DNA of 64,000 nucleotides. Source: Cellulomonas flavigena DSM 20109 (GTDB lineage Bacteria; Actinomycetota; Actinomycetes; Actinomycetales; Cellulomonadaceae). Made by a program: the position numbers and the translations under genes. The stretch covers positions 1,674,001 through 1,738,000 of the forward strand of contig NC_014151.1 in NCBI RefSeq assembly GCF_000092865.1, read 5' to 3'. The notes beneath the pieces are model-generated. The model searched no databases, was not told the origin of the DNA, and saw nothing but the letters and a program-made list of their open reading frames with translations. Below are positions 29,105 to 37,957 of the stretch, piece after piece. Positions within the stretch are counted from its first letter, which is position 1. Every line of letters starts with the position of its first letter.

Positions 29105-31717
29105 ATGGCGACCCGTACGACCCCCGGCCCCGCGCGTCCGACGCGCGCCTCCGGCGCGGGTGCACGGTCGACGAAGGCCGGGTCCACGCGGGGCGGTACC
29201 CGGCCCGCAGGGCGCCCCGCGGCACCCGCGCGCCCGGCCCTGCCGCTGCGGATCGTGCGCGGCATCTGGATGGGGGCGGCCCATCTCGTCGGGGGGACCG
29301 CGCGGCACGTCGGTGCCGGTGCGCGCGACCTGGACCCGGCGCACCGCCGTGACGGCCTCGCGCTGACGCTCGTGGCGCTGGCCGTCGTCGTCGCGGCACG
29401 CGAGTGGTGGGACCTGTCGGGCAGCGCGGGCGACGTCATCCACAACGTCGTGGCCGGCACGTTCGGTGTCGTCGGCGTGGCCGTGCCCGTCGTGCTCCTG
29501 GGCCTGGGCGTGCGGCTCATGCGGCACCCCGACCGCGTGCAGGCCAACTCCCGGATCGGTATCGGCCTGACCGCGATCACGGTGGCCGTCTGCGGGATCG
29601 TGCACCTCACGCAGGGTCTGCCGGGGACCCAGGACATGGCGGCGGTCCGCAGCGCCGGGGGCATCGTCGGCTTCGGTGTCGGGACACCGCTGGCCTCGAT
29701 GCTCACGACCGTGGTCGCCGGCCTGCTGCTGGGCATCCTCGCCTTCTTCGGGGTCCTCGTCGTCACGGCCACGCCCGTGCACCTCATCGGCCCGCGGCTC
29801 GCGGCGCTCTACCGGCGCCTCACCGGGCACCACGAGGAGCCTGCCGCGGTCCCGGACGAGCCGCTGGTGATCGAGGCGCTGCACAGCGCGCGTCCCGAGG
29901 CTCCGGCGAAGCCGAGGCGCCGCATGCTCGGCCGGCGGCGGGCGCCCTCCGCTGCCGACCCCGAGGACGGTCGCCTCGATGAGTACGTCGGCGACGAGGC
30001 CTTCGAGCGTGCCGCGGTCGTGGCGCGCGAGGAGGAGGAGGCGGCGGCGGCAGCCGCCGCGGACGCGGTGGCGACGCGCCGCATGGCGCCGGTCGCACCC
30101 GAGACCGCACCCACCGAGGTCGCCGCGCTCCCGGCGCCGCCGACGAGCGGCGTGCCGCGCGGCGAGCAGCCGATGCTCGAGGGCGACGTCGTCTACATCC
30201 TGCCCACCGAGGACGTCCTCGCGAAGGGGCCGCCGCACAAGGTGCGATCGGCCGCCAACGACCGCGTCGTCGAGTCCCTGACGTCCGTGCTCGAGCAGTT
30301 CGAGATCGACGCGCAGGTCACGGGGTTCACGCGCGGCCCGACCGTGACCCGCTACGAGGTCGAGCTCGGCCCGGCCGTCAAGGTCGAGCGTGTGACCGCG
30401 CTGAGCAAGAACATCGCCTACGCGGTCGCGAGCGCCGACGTGCGCATCCTCTCGCCGATCCCCGGCAAGTCGGCCATCGGCATCGAGATCCCCAACACCG
30501 ACCGCGAGACCGTCGCGCTGGGTGACGTGCTGCGCTCGTCCGCGGCGAAGCGCAGCGAGCACCCGATGGTGATCGGCGTGGGCAAGGACGTCGAGGGCGG
30601 CTACGTCGTGGCGAACCTCGCCAAGATGCCGCACCTGCTGGTCGCGGGCGCGACCGGCGCGGGCAAGTCGTCGTTCGTCAACTCGATGATCGTGTCGATC
30701 CTCATGCGCTCGACGCCCGACGAGGTGCGCATGATCCTCGTCGACCCCAAGCGCGTCGAGCTCACGCTGTACGAGGGCATCCCGCACCTCATCACGCCCA
30801 TCATCACGAACCCCAAGAAGGCCGCCGAGGCCCTCGAGTGGGTCGTGCGCGAGATGGAGGCGCGGTACGACGACCTCGCGATGTTCGGCTACAAGCACAT
30901 CGACGACTTCAACGCCGCGGTGCGTGCCGGCAAGGTCAAGCCGCTGCCGGGCTCCGAGCGCAAGATCGCGACGTACCCGTACCTGCTGGTGATCGTCGAC
31001 GAGCTCGCCGACCTCATGATGGTCGCGCCGCGTGACGTCGAGGCCTCGATCCAGCGCATCACGCAGCTCGCGCGTGCCGCCGGCATCCACCTGGTCCTGG
31101 CCACGCAGCGCCCGTCGGTCGACGTCGTCACCGGCCTCATCAAGGCCAACGTGCCCTCGCGCCTGGCGTTCGCGACGAGCTCGCTCACGGACTCGCGCGT
31201 CGTGCTCGACCAGCCCGGCGCCGAGAAGCTCATCGGTCAGGGCGACGCGCTGTTCCTGCCCATGGGCGCGGCCAAGCCCATGCGCACGCAGGGTGCGTGG
31301 GTGTCGGAGTCCGAGATCCACGCGGTCGTGGAGCACGTCAAGCAGCAGCTCAAGCCCGTGTACCGCGAGGACGTCACCGTGCAGGCCGCCAAGAAGCAGG
31401 TGGACGAGGACATCGGCGACGACCTCGACCTGCTGCTGCAGGCCGCCGAGCTGGTCGTCACGACCCAGTTCGGGTCGACGTCGATGCTGCAGCGCAAGCT
31501 GCGCGTCGGCTTCGCCAAGGCCGGTCGCCTCATGGACCTGCTGGAGTCGCGCGAGATCGTCGGCCCGTCGGAGGGCTCCAAGGCGCGCGAGGTGCTGCTG
31601 CAGCCCGACGACCTGCCCGCGACGCTCGCGATGCTGCGGGGCGAGCCGGGAGCCGCGGCACCCCCGCCGGCGGACGAGGAGAGCGACGACGGGCACGGGC
31701 CCGTCGGCGACGACTGA
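29105..31717 (+). CDS. ftsK: DNA translocase FtsK
   Basis: Septum-located ATP-driven DNA pump that clears the chromosome from the closing septum. The 870 residues begin with a basic tail, then about four membrane helices (residues 75-230), an Ala/Glu-rich linker, and the motor: alpha/beta domains with VTRYEVELGPAVKVERV, Walker A GATGAGKSS (Lys521), Walker B LLVIVDELADLMM, and VLATQRPSVDVVTGLIKANVPSRLAF. The C-terminal winged-helix gamma domain (QFGSTSMLQRKLRVGFAKAGRLMDLLE) reads polar DNA motifs. A GGDEF-EAL gene starts 15 bp after the stop. Confidence 0.96.
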   Translation: MATRTTPGPARPTRASGAGARSTKAGSTRGGTRPAGRPAAPARPALPLRIVRGIWMGAAHLVGGTARHVGAGARDLDPAHRRDGLALTLVALAVVVAAREWWDLSGSAGDVIHNVVAGTFGVVGVAVPVVLLGLGVRLMRHPDRVQANSRIGIGLTAITVAVCGIVHLTQGLPGTQDMAAVRSAGGIVGFGVGTPLASMLTTVVAGLLLGILAFFGVLVVTATPVHLIGPRLAALYRRLTGHHEEPAAVPDEPLVIEALHSARPEAPAKPRRRMLGRRRAPSAADPEDGRLDEYVGDEAFERAAVVAREEEEAAAAAAADAVATRRMAPVAPETAPTEVAALPAPPTSGVPRGEQPMLEGDVVYILPTEDVLAKGPPHKVRSAANDRVVESLTSVLEQFEIDAQVTGFTRGPTVTRYEVELGPAVKVERVTALSKNIAYAVASADVRILSPIPGKSAIGIEIPNTDRETVALGDVLRSSAAKRSEHPMVIGVGKDVEGGYVVANLAKMPHLLVAGATGAGKSSFVNSMIVSILMRSTPDEVRMILVDPKRVELTLYEGIPHLITPIITNPKKAAEALEWVVREMEARYDDLAMFGYKHIDDFNAAVRAGKVKPLPGSERKIATYPYLLVIVDELADLMMVAPRDVEASIQRITQLARAAGIHLVLATQRPSVDVVTGLIKANVPSRLAFATSSLTDSRVVLDQPGAEKLIGQGDALFLPMGAAKPMRTQGAWVSESEIHAVVEHVKQQLKPVYREDVTVQAAKKQVDEDIGDDLDLLLQAAELVVTTQFGSTSMLQRKLRVGFAKAGRLMDLLESREIVGPSEGSKAREVLLQPDDLPATLAMLRGEPGAAAPPPADEESDDGHGPVGDD

Positions 31718-31732
31718 GCCGGGACCGGGCGC

Positions 31733-33907
31733 ATGAGCTCAGGTCTGGTCGGTCCCTACAGCGTCGTCACCACCGTGATCGCGGTCGTCGCCGTGGCAGC
31801 GCTCGGCACGGTGCTGGTGCTGCTGCGCCGCGAGCGGGTGCAGGCGCGGCGCAACGTCGACCTCGTGCGCGTCGCGCGCCAGCTCCACAAGCGGTACGAC
31901 GCGCTGCAGCTCGTCACCAGCGAGGGCGTCGTCGTCCAGTCGCGCGACGGGACCGTCCTGGACCTCTCCGAGCGTGCCGCCCAGATCCTGGGCGTGACGC
32001 GGGAGTCGGTGGTCGGCGCGCCCGTCGGGCGCATGCCGGTGGTACTGCTCGACGACCGCGGCCTGGCCGTGAACCCCGGTCTCGTGCTGGGGCGACACGA
32101 CACCGACCCCGAGGAGCGCACGACGGTCGTCACGCTCGTGCCGCCGGGCCCGGGGGTGCGTCCGTCCGTCGTCCAGGTCACGAGCCGCGTGATGCCGCCC
32201 GACGAGGACGGCGAGACCTCGGTGCTCACGACCGTCGTCGACATCACGGCGCGGCACGACGTCGAGGTGGCGCTGTCGCGCAGCGAGACCCAGTTCAAGG
32301 TCGCGATGGAGAACGCGCCCATCGGCATGGCGCTCGTCGACCTGCAGTGGCGGATCTCCGAGGCCAACGTCGCGCTCGCCGAGCTGCTGGGCACGCACGC
32401 GTCGGCGCTGCGCGGCTACCGGATCGACGAGCTGAGCGCCCCCGAGGACCGCGCGGCCCAGCGCATGGAGATGGACAAGCTGCTCGGCGGTGGGCAGCAG
32501 CGCTTCTCGCTGGAGATGCGCTGCCGGCGCGCGGACGACCAGCTCGTCTGGGTGGTGCTCGACGCCGCCCTCGTGCGGGCCGGCGACGGCGCGCCCGATC
32601 ACTTCGTCGTCCAGGTGCGCGACGCCACCGAGTCGAAGATGCAGGCGGAGATGCTCACGCACCGCGCCATGCACGACCCGCTCACGGGGCTCGCCAACCG
32701 GACGCTGCTGCAGGAGGTGCTGCAGACGGCGCTCGCGCAACCGGGCGCGGTCGACCGCATCGCGGTGCTGGCGTGCGACCTCGACGGGTTCAAGGGGATC
32801 AACGACCGGTACGGCCACGCGGCGGGGGACGACATCCTCGTGCACGTCGCCGGCGTGCTGCGAGCGGCATCGGCGGGCAGCGGCACGGTCGCGCGGCTCG
32901 GTGGCGACGAGTTCGTGGTCGTCGTCCAGGACGTGCACGCCGCGAAGGCGGTGTTCGAGGTCGCCAACGAGATCCACTCGGGGCTGGCGGAACCCGTGCG
33001 CGTCGGGCGGCGGCGGCTCGGGGTCGCGGCCAGCGTGGGCATCGCGCTGGCCGAGCCGCACCTCGTCGAGGCGGGGGCGCCCACCCTCCTGGCCGCCGCC
33101 GACGCGGCGCTGTACCGCGCCAAGCAGAGCGGCCGTGGTCGGACGGAGGTCTACGACACGTCGATGGAGCTCGCGGCGCCGTCGAACGTGCACCGCGAGC
33201 TCCTGCACGCGATCACGACGGGCGAGATCGTCGTGCACTACCAGCCGATCGTCGACCTGTCCGACTCGCGGGTCGTCGGCTACGAGGCCCTCGTGCGCTG
33301 GCAGCACCCGCACCGGGGTCTGCTGCTGCCCGGGGCGTTCCTCCCGCAGGTGCAGGAGGCGGGGGTCTCCGTCATGCTCGGGCAGCTCGTCGCCTCGCGC
33401 GTCGTCGAGTTCCTCGCCACGAACGCGCACGACGGCCGGTGGGTGTCGGTGAACGTCTCGGCCGACCAGCTCGGGGACTCCGAGCTCGCGACGCGCCTGC
33501 TGCAGGACCTGTCGCGCCACCGCGTCACCGCAGGGCGGCTCGTCCTCGAGCTGACGGAGTCCTCGCTCGTCGCCTCGGGCACGCGGATCCGGCACGAGCT
33601 CACGCAGCTGTCGGCTGCCGGCGTGCCGATCCTGCTCGACGACTTCGGGACGGGCGTCTCGCCGCTGTCCTACCTGCGGGACCTGCCGGTCGCCGGCGTG
33701 AAGCTCGACATGTCGTTCACGTCGGGGATCCCGCACGACCCCACGGCGGGCAAGGTGGTGCGGGCTCTCGGCGCGCTCGCGCGCGAGCTGGCGATGGTGA
33801 CCATCGCCGAGGGGATCGAGAACGAGGAGCAGGCCGACTTCCTGCGGCGCAACGGCTGGCGCTACGGCCAGGGCTGGCTCTACGGGGGCGCGCTGCCGAT
33901 GGAGTGA
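31733..33907 (+). CDS. Membrane-anchored PAS-GGDEF-EAL cyclic-di-GMP protein
   Basis: A 724-residue protein with one N-terminal membrane helix (about 8-30), two PAS-like regions (45-180; 185-300, with FKVAMENAPIGMALVD), a GGDEF domain with intact G390-G391-D392-E393-F394, and an EAL domain with E518-A519-L520 plus LELTES, DDFGTG, KLD and IAEGIEN. The motifs for both synthesis and breakdown of cyclic di-GMP are retained. No RxxD inhibitory site precedes GGDEF. Only 15 bp separate it from ftsK, so co-transcription is likely. Net direction of the activity cannot be read from sequence. Confidence 0.9.
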   Translation: MSSGLVGPYSVVTTVIAVVAVAALGTVLVLLRRERVQARRNVDLVRVARQLHKRYDALQLVTSEGVVVQSRDGTVLDLSERAAQILGVTRESVVGAPVGRMPVVLLDDRGLAVNPGLVLGRHDTDPEERTTVVTLVPPGPGVRPSVVQVTSRVMPPDEDGETSVLTTVVDITARHDVEVALSRSETQFKVAMENAPIGMALVDLQWRISEANVALAELLGTHASALRGYRIDELSAPEDRAAQRMEMDKLLGGGQQRFSLEMRCRRADDQLVWVVLDAALVRAGDGAPDHFVVQVRDATESKMQAEMLTHRAMHDPLTGLANRTLLQEVLQTALAQPGAVDRIAVLACDLDGFKGINDRYGHAAGDDILVHVAGVLRAASAGSGTVARLGGDEFVVVVQDVHAAKAVFEVANEIHSGLAEPVRVGRRRLGVAASVGIALAEPHLVEAGAPTLLAAADAALYRAKQSGRGRTEVYDTSMELAAPSNVHRELLHAITTGEIVVHYQPIVDLSDSRVVGYEALVRWQHPHRGLLLPGAFLPQVQEAGVSVMLGQLVASRVVEFLATNAHDGRWVSVNVSADQLGDSELATRLLQDLSRHRVTAGRLVLELTESSLVASGTRIRHELTQLSAAGVPILLDDFGTGVSPLSYLRDLPVAGVKLDMSFTSGIPHDPTAGKVVRALGALARELAMVTIAEGIENEEQADFLRRNGWRYGQGWLYGGALPME

Positions 33908-33972
33908 CGCCCGTGCCAGGGGAGCGTGGCGCTCGGTCGACGCGGCGGGTCGGTCGGGTGGAGGTCGTGGGG

Positions 33973-35295
33973 TCAGCGCGGGCGCGCGACGACGACCGGG
34001 GGCGCGCCGGTGGGGGACGCCGGAGCGGTGCGCTCGGGGGCGCTCGGCCCCGCGGCCTCCCGGACGAGCGACAGCCGGCGGGTGACCTGCGCGGCGTCCA
34101 GCGTCGCGGTGCCGCCGGGGACGTCGACGAGCGCGTGCACCTGGTGGCCCCCACGTCGGTCGACCGTGATCGGTGTCCAGGCCACGGACGTGACGCGCGC
34201 CGGCCCGGCGGGGGTGCCGTGCGCGGGGTCGGCACCCGGCACGACGACCTCCGCGCTGAGCAGCAGGCCGGACGCGCTCTGCGCCACGCAGCACGCGTCG
34301 TCCTGGTTGGACACGTGGTTGCCGAGGCCGTACGCCACCCACATACCCTGACCGCCGGGCCCGCCGGGCAGCTGTTCGACGGGCTGCGGGACGTGCGCGT
34401 GGTGCCCGATGACGAGGTCGACCTCGCCCGACGCGGCGAGCCGCCCCGCGAGCGTGCGTTGCGCGTCGGTCGGCGCCGTGCGGTACTCGGTACCCCAGTG
34501 GAGGCTGAGGACCACGACGTCCGCCCCCGCGGCGCGGGCGGCCGCCGCGCGCTGCACGAGGTCCTCGGCGTCGATGCGCAGGACCGACCACGGCTTGTCC
34601 GCGTCGACGGGCATGCCGTTCGTGCCGTAGGTCGCCGCGAGGTGCGCCACCGTGACGACCCGGCCGGCCCGCTCGAGCTCGTAGAGCTGCGGTGCGACGC
34701 CCTCGACGGCCGAGCGCGCGGTGCCGACGTGCCCGAGGCCGACCGCGTCGAGCGCGTCGAGCGTCGCGCCGACACCGGCCCAGCCGCGGTCCACGGAGTG
34801 GTTCGACGCGGTGGAGCAACCGTCCCACCCCTGGTCCGCGAGGCCGTCCGCGAGCTGGGCGGGTGCCCCGAAGACGGGGAAGCCGGACGGTGCCGACCCG
34901 GCGGGGGCGACGGGGACCTCGAGGTGGCACAGCGCGAGGTCGGCGCCGCGCACCCACGGGTCGAGCGGGCCGAGGACCCGCGAGAAGTCGTAGCCGTCGC
35001 CGTCGCGTGCCGAGCGCAGCACCGGCATGTGGGGGAGCACGTCACCCGCGGCGACGAGGCTGATCCCGACGTCCGGCTCCCGGGTCGGTTCCGGGACCGG
35101 CTCCGCGGTCGGCGCGGGCGTGCGGGCCGGCGCGAGGTAGGCACCGGCGACGGTGGGCGCGGCGGCCAGCTGGTGCGCCGGGGCCGCGGTCGGTGCGAGC
35201 GCGGCCACGCCGACTGCGAGGGCGACGCTCACGAGGGTGCACGTGACCACGGCCGGGAGCACCGGCCGGTGCAGTTCCCGGGCGTGACGAGGCAC
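33973..35295 (-). CDS. CapA-family poly-gamma-glutamate-type protein, exported
   Basis: A 440-residue metallophosphatase-fold protein of the CapA/PgsA family. An N-terminal membrane or signal segment (about 12-40) is followed by a Pro-rich linker. The domain runs from ISLVAAGDVLPHMPVLR through TASNHSVDRGWAG, VVLSLHWGTEYR and VIGHHAHVPQPVE, which carry the metal-site residues typical of the family. No other capsule-synthesis genes (CapB, CapC) are adjacent, so a role in polyglutamate synthesis is not supported; actinobacterial stand-alone CapA proteins are largely uncharacterised. The GTG start has a -10 hexamer 7 nt upstream. Confidence 0.85.
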   Translation of the reverse strand: MPRHARELHRPVLPAVVTCTLVSVALAVGVAALAPTAAPAHQLAAAPTVAGAYLAPARTPAPTAEPVPEPTREPDVGISLVAAGDVLPHMPVLRSARDGDGYDFSRVLGPLDPWVRGADLALCHLEVPVAPAGSAPSGFPVFGAPAQLADGLADQGWDGCSTASNHSVDRGWAGVGATLDALDAVGLGHVGTARSAVEGVAPQLYELERAGRVVTVAHLAATYGTNGMPVDADKPWSVLRIDAEDLVQRAAAARAAGADVVVLSLHWGTEYRTAPTDAQRTLAGRLAASGEVDLVIGHHAHVPQPVEQLPGGPGGQGMWVAYGLGNHVSNQDDACCVAQSASGLLLSAEVVVPGADPAHGTPAGPARVTSVAWTPITVDRRGGHQVHALVDVPGGTATLDAAQVTRRLSLVREAAGPSAPERTAPASPTGAPPVVVARPR

Positions 35296-35302
35296 CCGCC
35301 GG

Positions 35303-35308
35303 ACGCTA
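35303..35308 (-). promoter_or_regulatory. Leaderless-type -10 hexamer for the CapA-like gene
   Basis: TAGCGT on the minus strand, 7 nt before the GTG at 35295. Confidence 0.55.
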
Positions 35309-35393
35309 GTCGGTCGTGCGTCCAGGACCCTCCGCCGGACGGGTGACGTGGCGGGCGAAGTCCGCCGCGTCGTCGGCGGCCCGTGACGGCCCG

Positions 35394-35399
35394 TAGGCT
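35394..35399 (+). promoter_or_regulatory. Leaderless-type -10 hexamer for pgsA
   Basis: TAGGCT, 6 nt before the GTG at 35406. Confidence 0.6.
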
Positions 35400-35405
35400 G
35401 GGGGC

Positions 35406-35999
35406 GTGGTCGACGTCGCTCCTTCCGTGTGGAACCCGGCCAACGTCGTCACGGTCCTGCGGATCGCCGTCGTCCCGGTCTTCGCCGTCGCGTTGCTCGC
35501 GGACGGCGGTCACACCGTCGGCGGGCGCCTGCTCGCGACCGGCCTGTTCGTCCTCGCCGCAGCGTCCGACCGGCTCGACGGTTGGCTCGCGCGCCGCTCC
35601 GGCCAGGTGACCGACCTCGGCAAGCTGCTCGACCCCATCGCCGACAAACTGCTCGTCGGCAGCGCGCTCGTGCTGCTGTCGTGGCTCGGCGACCTGTGGT
35701 GGGCCGTGACGGCCGTCGTGCTCGTGCGTGAGCTCGGCATCACCGTCATGCGGTTCTTCCTGCTGCGGTACGTGGTGCTGCCGGCGTCGCGCGGCGGCAA
35801 GCTCAAGACGGTCCTGCAGGCCGTGGCGATCTCGCTGTACCTGCTGCCGCTCACGCACCTGCCGGCATTCGTCGGGGTCGTGGCGGGCGTCGTCATGGGC
35901 GCGGCCGTCCTCGTCACCCTGGTGACCGGGATCGACTACGTGCGCGACGCGCTACGGATCCGGCGGGCGGCGGGGCTGCCGCCCGTCGTCGGACCGTGA
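35406..35999 (+). CDS. pgsA: CDP-diacylglycerol-glycerol-3-phosphate phosphatidyltransferase
   Basis: Membrane enzyme of phosphatidylglycerol synthesis, 197 residues. It opens with NPANVVTVLRIAVVPVFAV and carries the CDP-alcohol phosphotransferase motif as AASDRLDGWLARRSGQVTDLGKLLDPIADKLL. The usual first Asp of D-x2-D-G-x2-A-R...G-x3-D-x3-D is present, as are the later two. About five membrane helices. The cinA start overlaps its stop codon in GTGA. pgsA-cinA-clgR is a conserved actinobacterial order. Confidence 0.94.
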   Translation: MVDVAPSVWNPANVVTVLRIAVVPVFAVALLADGGHTVGGRLLATGLFVLAAASDRLDGWLARRSGQVTDLGKLLDPIADKLLVGSALVLLSWLGDLWWAVTAVVLVRELGITVMRFFLLRYVVLPASRGGKLKTVLQAVAISLYLLPLTHLPAFVGVVAGVVMGAAVLVTLVTGIDYVRDALRIRRAAGLPPVVGP

Positions 36000-36469
36000 G
36001 CGACGCAGCCCGGCTCCTGGCGGTCCTCGGCGACCAGGGGTGGACGCTCGCCGTCGCCGAGTCCCTCACCGGGGGCCTGGTCACCGCCGGTCTGGTCGGC
36101 GTGCCGGGTGCCTCGGCCGTGCTGCGCGGCGGCGTCGTCGCCTACGCCACCGACCTCAAGGCGTCGCTGCTCGACGTGGACGCGGGGCTGCTGGCCCAGC
36201 GCGGTCCGGTCGACCCCGACGTGGCGGCCGCGATGGCGCGGGGCGCCGCGCAGCGACTCGGTGCGCACGTCGGCCTGGCGACGACGGGTGTGGCGGGCCC
36301 GGGTCCGCAGGACGGCCACGCCCCCGGCACGGTGCACGTCGCCGTCGTCACGCCCCGCGACGCCCGCGTCGTGAGCCTCGTGCTGCCGGGCGACCGCGCC
36401 GCTGTCCGGGCCGCCGCGTGCGCCCAGGTGCTCGCCCTCGCCGTGGAGACCGTCACGCCCGGCACCTGA
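35996..36469 (+). CDS. cinA: CinA C-terminal-domain protein (nicotinamide-nucleotide amidohydrolase)
   Basis: A 157-residue stand-alone CinA C-terminal domain, which in characterised members deamidates nicotinamide mononucleotide (PncC activity) and so recycles NAD. Motifs include [42 protein letters not shown] and [25 protein letters not shown]. The N-terminal MoCF-like domain found in longer CinA proteins is absent, as in many actinobacteria. Start GTG overlaps the pgsA stop, so translation is coupled. Confidence 0.92.
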   Translation: MSDAARLLAVLGDQGWTLAVAESLTGGLVTAGLVGVPGASAVLRGGVVAYATDLKASLLDVDAGLLAQRGPVDPDVAAAMARGAAQRLGAHVGLATTGVAGPGPQDGHAPGTVHVAVVTPRDARVVSLVLPGDRAAVRAAACAQVLALAVETVTPGT

Positions 36470-36593
36470 CGTGTCCGGTCCGTCACCCGGTGTCGCGATC
36501 GGGAACACCCGGAGGGCCCTCCTCGTTGGGTCCGATGTGATGACGACGCGACCGCCGGCGCGCGGGACAGGGGCACGCTCCGGCGGTGCGCGG

Positions 36594-36599
36594 TACGGT
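36594..36599 (+). promoter_or_regulatory. Putative -10 element of clgR
   Basis: TACGGT lies 102 nt upstream of the clgR ATG in the 232-bp gap after cinA. It fits the hexamer used elsewhere in the window, here with a leader and a Shine-Dalgarno site. Confidence 0.4.
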
Positions 36600-36701
36600 G
36601 GACGTCTCCCGGACCCCCGGCCGGGAGCAGCAAGGGGGACGGCCGGCCGCGCGGTCGGTCCGTCCGGTGACCGAGGACACGACGTGAGGGGAGGAGCCCA
36701 G

Positions 36702-37064
36702 ATGGTCGTTCTGCGACGAGAGATCGGCGACGTCCTGCGTGACGCGCGCCAGCGCCAAGGGCGGACCCTTCGAGAGGTCTCCTCGGCGGCCCGTGTCTCG
36801 TTGGGGTACCTCAGCGAGGTCGAGCGTGGTCAGAAGGAGGCGTCGTCGGAGCTGCTGAGCAGCATCTGCGACGCGCTCGACGTGCCGATGTCCCTGGTGC
36901 TGCGCGAGGTCAGCGACCGCGTCGCGGTGGCCGAGGGCCTGCTCATCCCCGACACCGTCCCGGCGGACCTCACGGCGGCGGCAGGCCTGCCCGGTGGCGA
37001 CCGTGCCGTCGGCGGCGACGCCGGCTGGGCGATGCCGCGCTCGGAGCTGGCCCCGGTCGGCTGA
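36702..37064 (+). CDS. clgR: ClgR-type transcriptional regulator
   Basis: A 120-residue helix-turn-helix protein. In Corynebacterium, Streptomyces and Mycobacterium, ClgR activates clp protease and other proteostasis genes and is itself degraded by Clp. Residues 1-75 match: [66 protein letters not shown]. The tail is short and Ala/Gly-rich, lacking an obvious second domain. ATG with GAGGAG five bases upstream; the frame continues upstream to 36471, but that part is not conserved in composition. It follows cinA as usual. Confidence 0.88.
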   Translation: MVVLRREIGDVLRDARQRQGRTLREVSSAARVSLGYLSEVERGQKEASSELLSSICDALDVPMSLVLREVSDRVAVAEGLLIPDTVPADLTAAAGLPGGDRAVGGDAGWAMPRSELAPVG

Positions 37065-37068
37065 GTCC

Positions 37069-37089
37069 GCGCGGCCCTATCGGCCGCGC
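37069..37089. terminator. Bidirectional terminator between clgR and nei2
   Basis: GCGCGGCC-CTATC-GGCCGCGC, an 8-bp perfect stem. The TAG stop of the convergent nei2 gene lies in the stem-loop junction, and the clgR stop is 4 nt before it. Confidence 0.75.
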
Positions 37090-37895
37090 ACCTGACACCC
37101 GGGGCACCAGTACGCCTGCCGCTGCGTCGGCGGTGCCCCGACGTCGTGACGTGCCACTCGTGCACCGCAGCGCGTGCACGTCCGTCCCTCCCGTCCGTAG
37201 ACGGCCGACGCTGGCCGCCCGGTGGCCACCGACTCCCGCAGCAGCGCGCGAGCAGCGCGCAGCACCTCGGCCGCGTCCGTGACCCGGTCGGCCGGCGCCC
37301 ACGGCCACCACCCGCGCGCGAACAGCGACTCGGCCATGAAGATCGTCCCGATGCCGACGACGACGCGCTGGTCGAGCAGCACCTCCGCCACGGGCCGCGG
37401 CCCCTGTGCGGCCCAGCGGCGCAGCGCCTCGTCGATCCCCGGGACCGGCAGGTCCAGCACGGGCGGTCCCGCCCACGGCACGCCGGGCGTGGTGTCGAAG
37501 TCGCCGTCCAGCACGTCGGGGCCGAGGTGCCCCAGGAGCGTGCCCTCGGTGCTCGTGGGCACGACGTCGAGCATGCCCAGGCGGTAGCCGACCGCCGTCC
37601 ACCCGTCGCTGGCGAGCACCGCGCGCACCTCGGGCGAGCGTGCCGCGGCCCGGCGGTCCGTGCTGGGCACGAGCCGCCACGTGCCGTCCATCCGCAGGTG
37701 CGTGTGCAGCGTGCGCCCGTCGTCGAACCGCGTCAGCAGGTGCTTGCCGTAGGGGCGGGTCCCCAGCACCGTGCGGCCGACGAGGTCCACGGTCGCGGCG
37801 GTCGGCCAGCGGAGGTCCGCCCGCACGAGCCTGCGGCCTGCGAGGGCGCGGTCGAGGTGCGCGGCGGTGCGGCGCAGGACGTCACCCTCGGGCAT
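37077..37895 (-). CDS. Fpg/Nei-family DNA glycosylase (endonuclease VIII, Nei2-like)
   Basis: Base-excision repair glycosylase/AP lyase for oxidised bases, 272 residues. Starts MPEGDVLRRTAAHLDRAL; after Met removal, Pro becomes the catalytic N-terminus and the next residue is the catalytic Glu. Other blocks are YGKHLLTRFDDGRTLHTHLRMDGTW, the helix-two-turn-helix VLLDQRVVVGIGTIFMAESLFARG and a C-terminal zinc finger with CTRCG and CPGC. Opening and finger resemble mycobacterial Nei2. It lies 62 bp after lhr on the same strand, so the two repair genes are probably co-transcribed. Confidence 0.9.
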   Translation of the reverse strand: MPEGDVLRRTAAHLDRALAGRRLVRADLRWPTAATVDLVGRTVLGTRPYGKHLLTRFDDGRTLHTHLRMDGTWRLVPSTDRRAAARSPEVRAVLASDGWTAVGYRLGMLDVVPTSTEGTLLGHLGPDVLDGDFDTTPGVPWAGPPVLDLPVPGIDEALRRWAAQGPRPVAEVLLDQRVVVGIGTIFMAESLFARGWWPWAPADRVTDAAEVLRAARALLRESVATGRPASAVYGREGRTCTRCGARVARHDVGAPPTQRQAYWCPGCQVRGR

Positions 37896-37957
37896 CGTCG
37901 CTCACGGTCGCGCCGCCCGGCGTGCCGTCGGCCGTCGCTCGGGCCGTCACGCCGGCC

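Noticed and set aside
33922..33934. GAGCG-TGG-CGCTC hairpin between the GGDEF-EAL and CapA-like genes as a terminator
   Set aside because: A 5-bp stem is too common in DNA of this composition to call.
33973..35295. Reading the CapA-like gene as part of a polyglutamate capsule locus
   Set aside because: No CapB or CapC partner is adjacent; neighbours are housekeeping genes.
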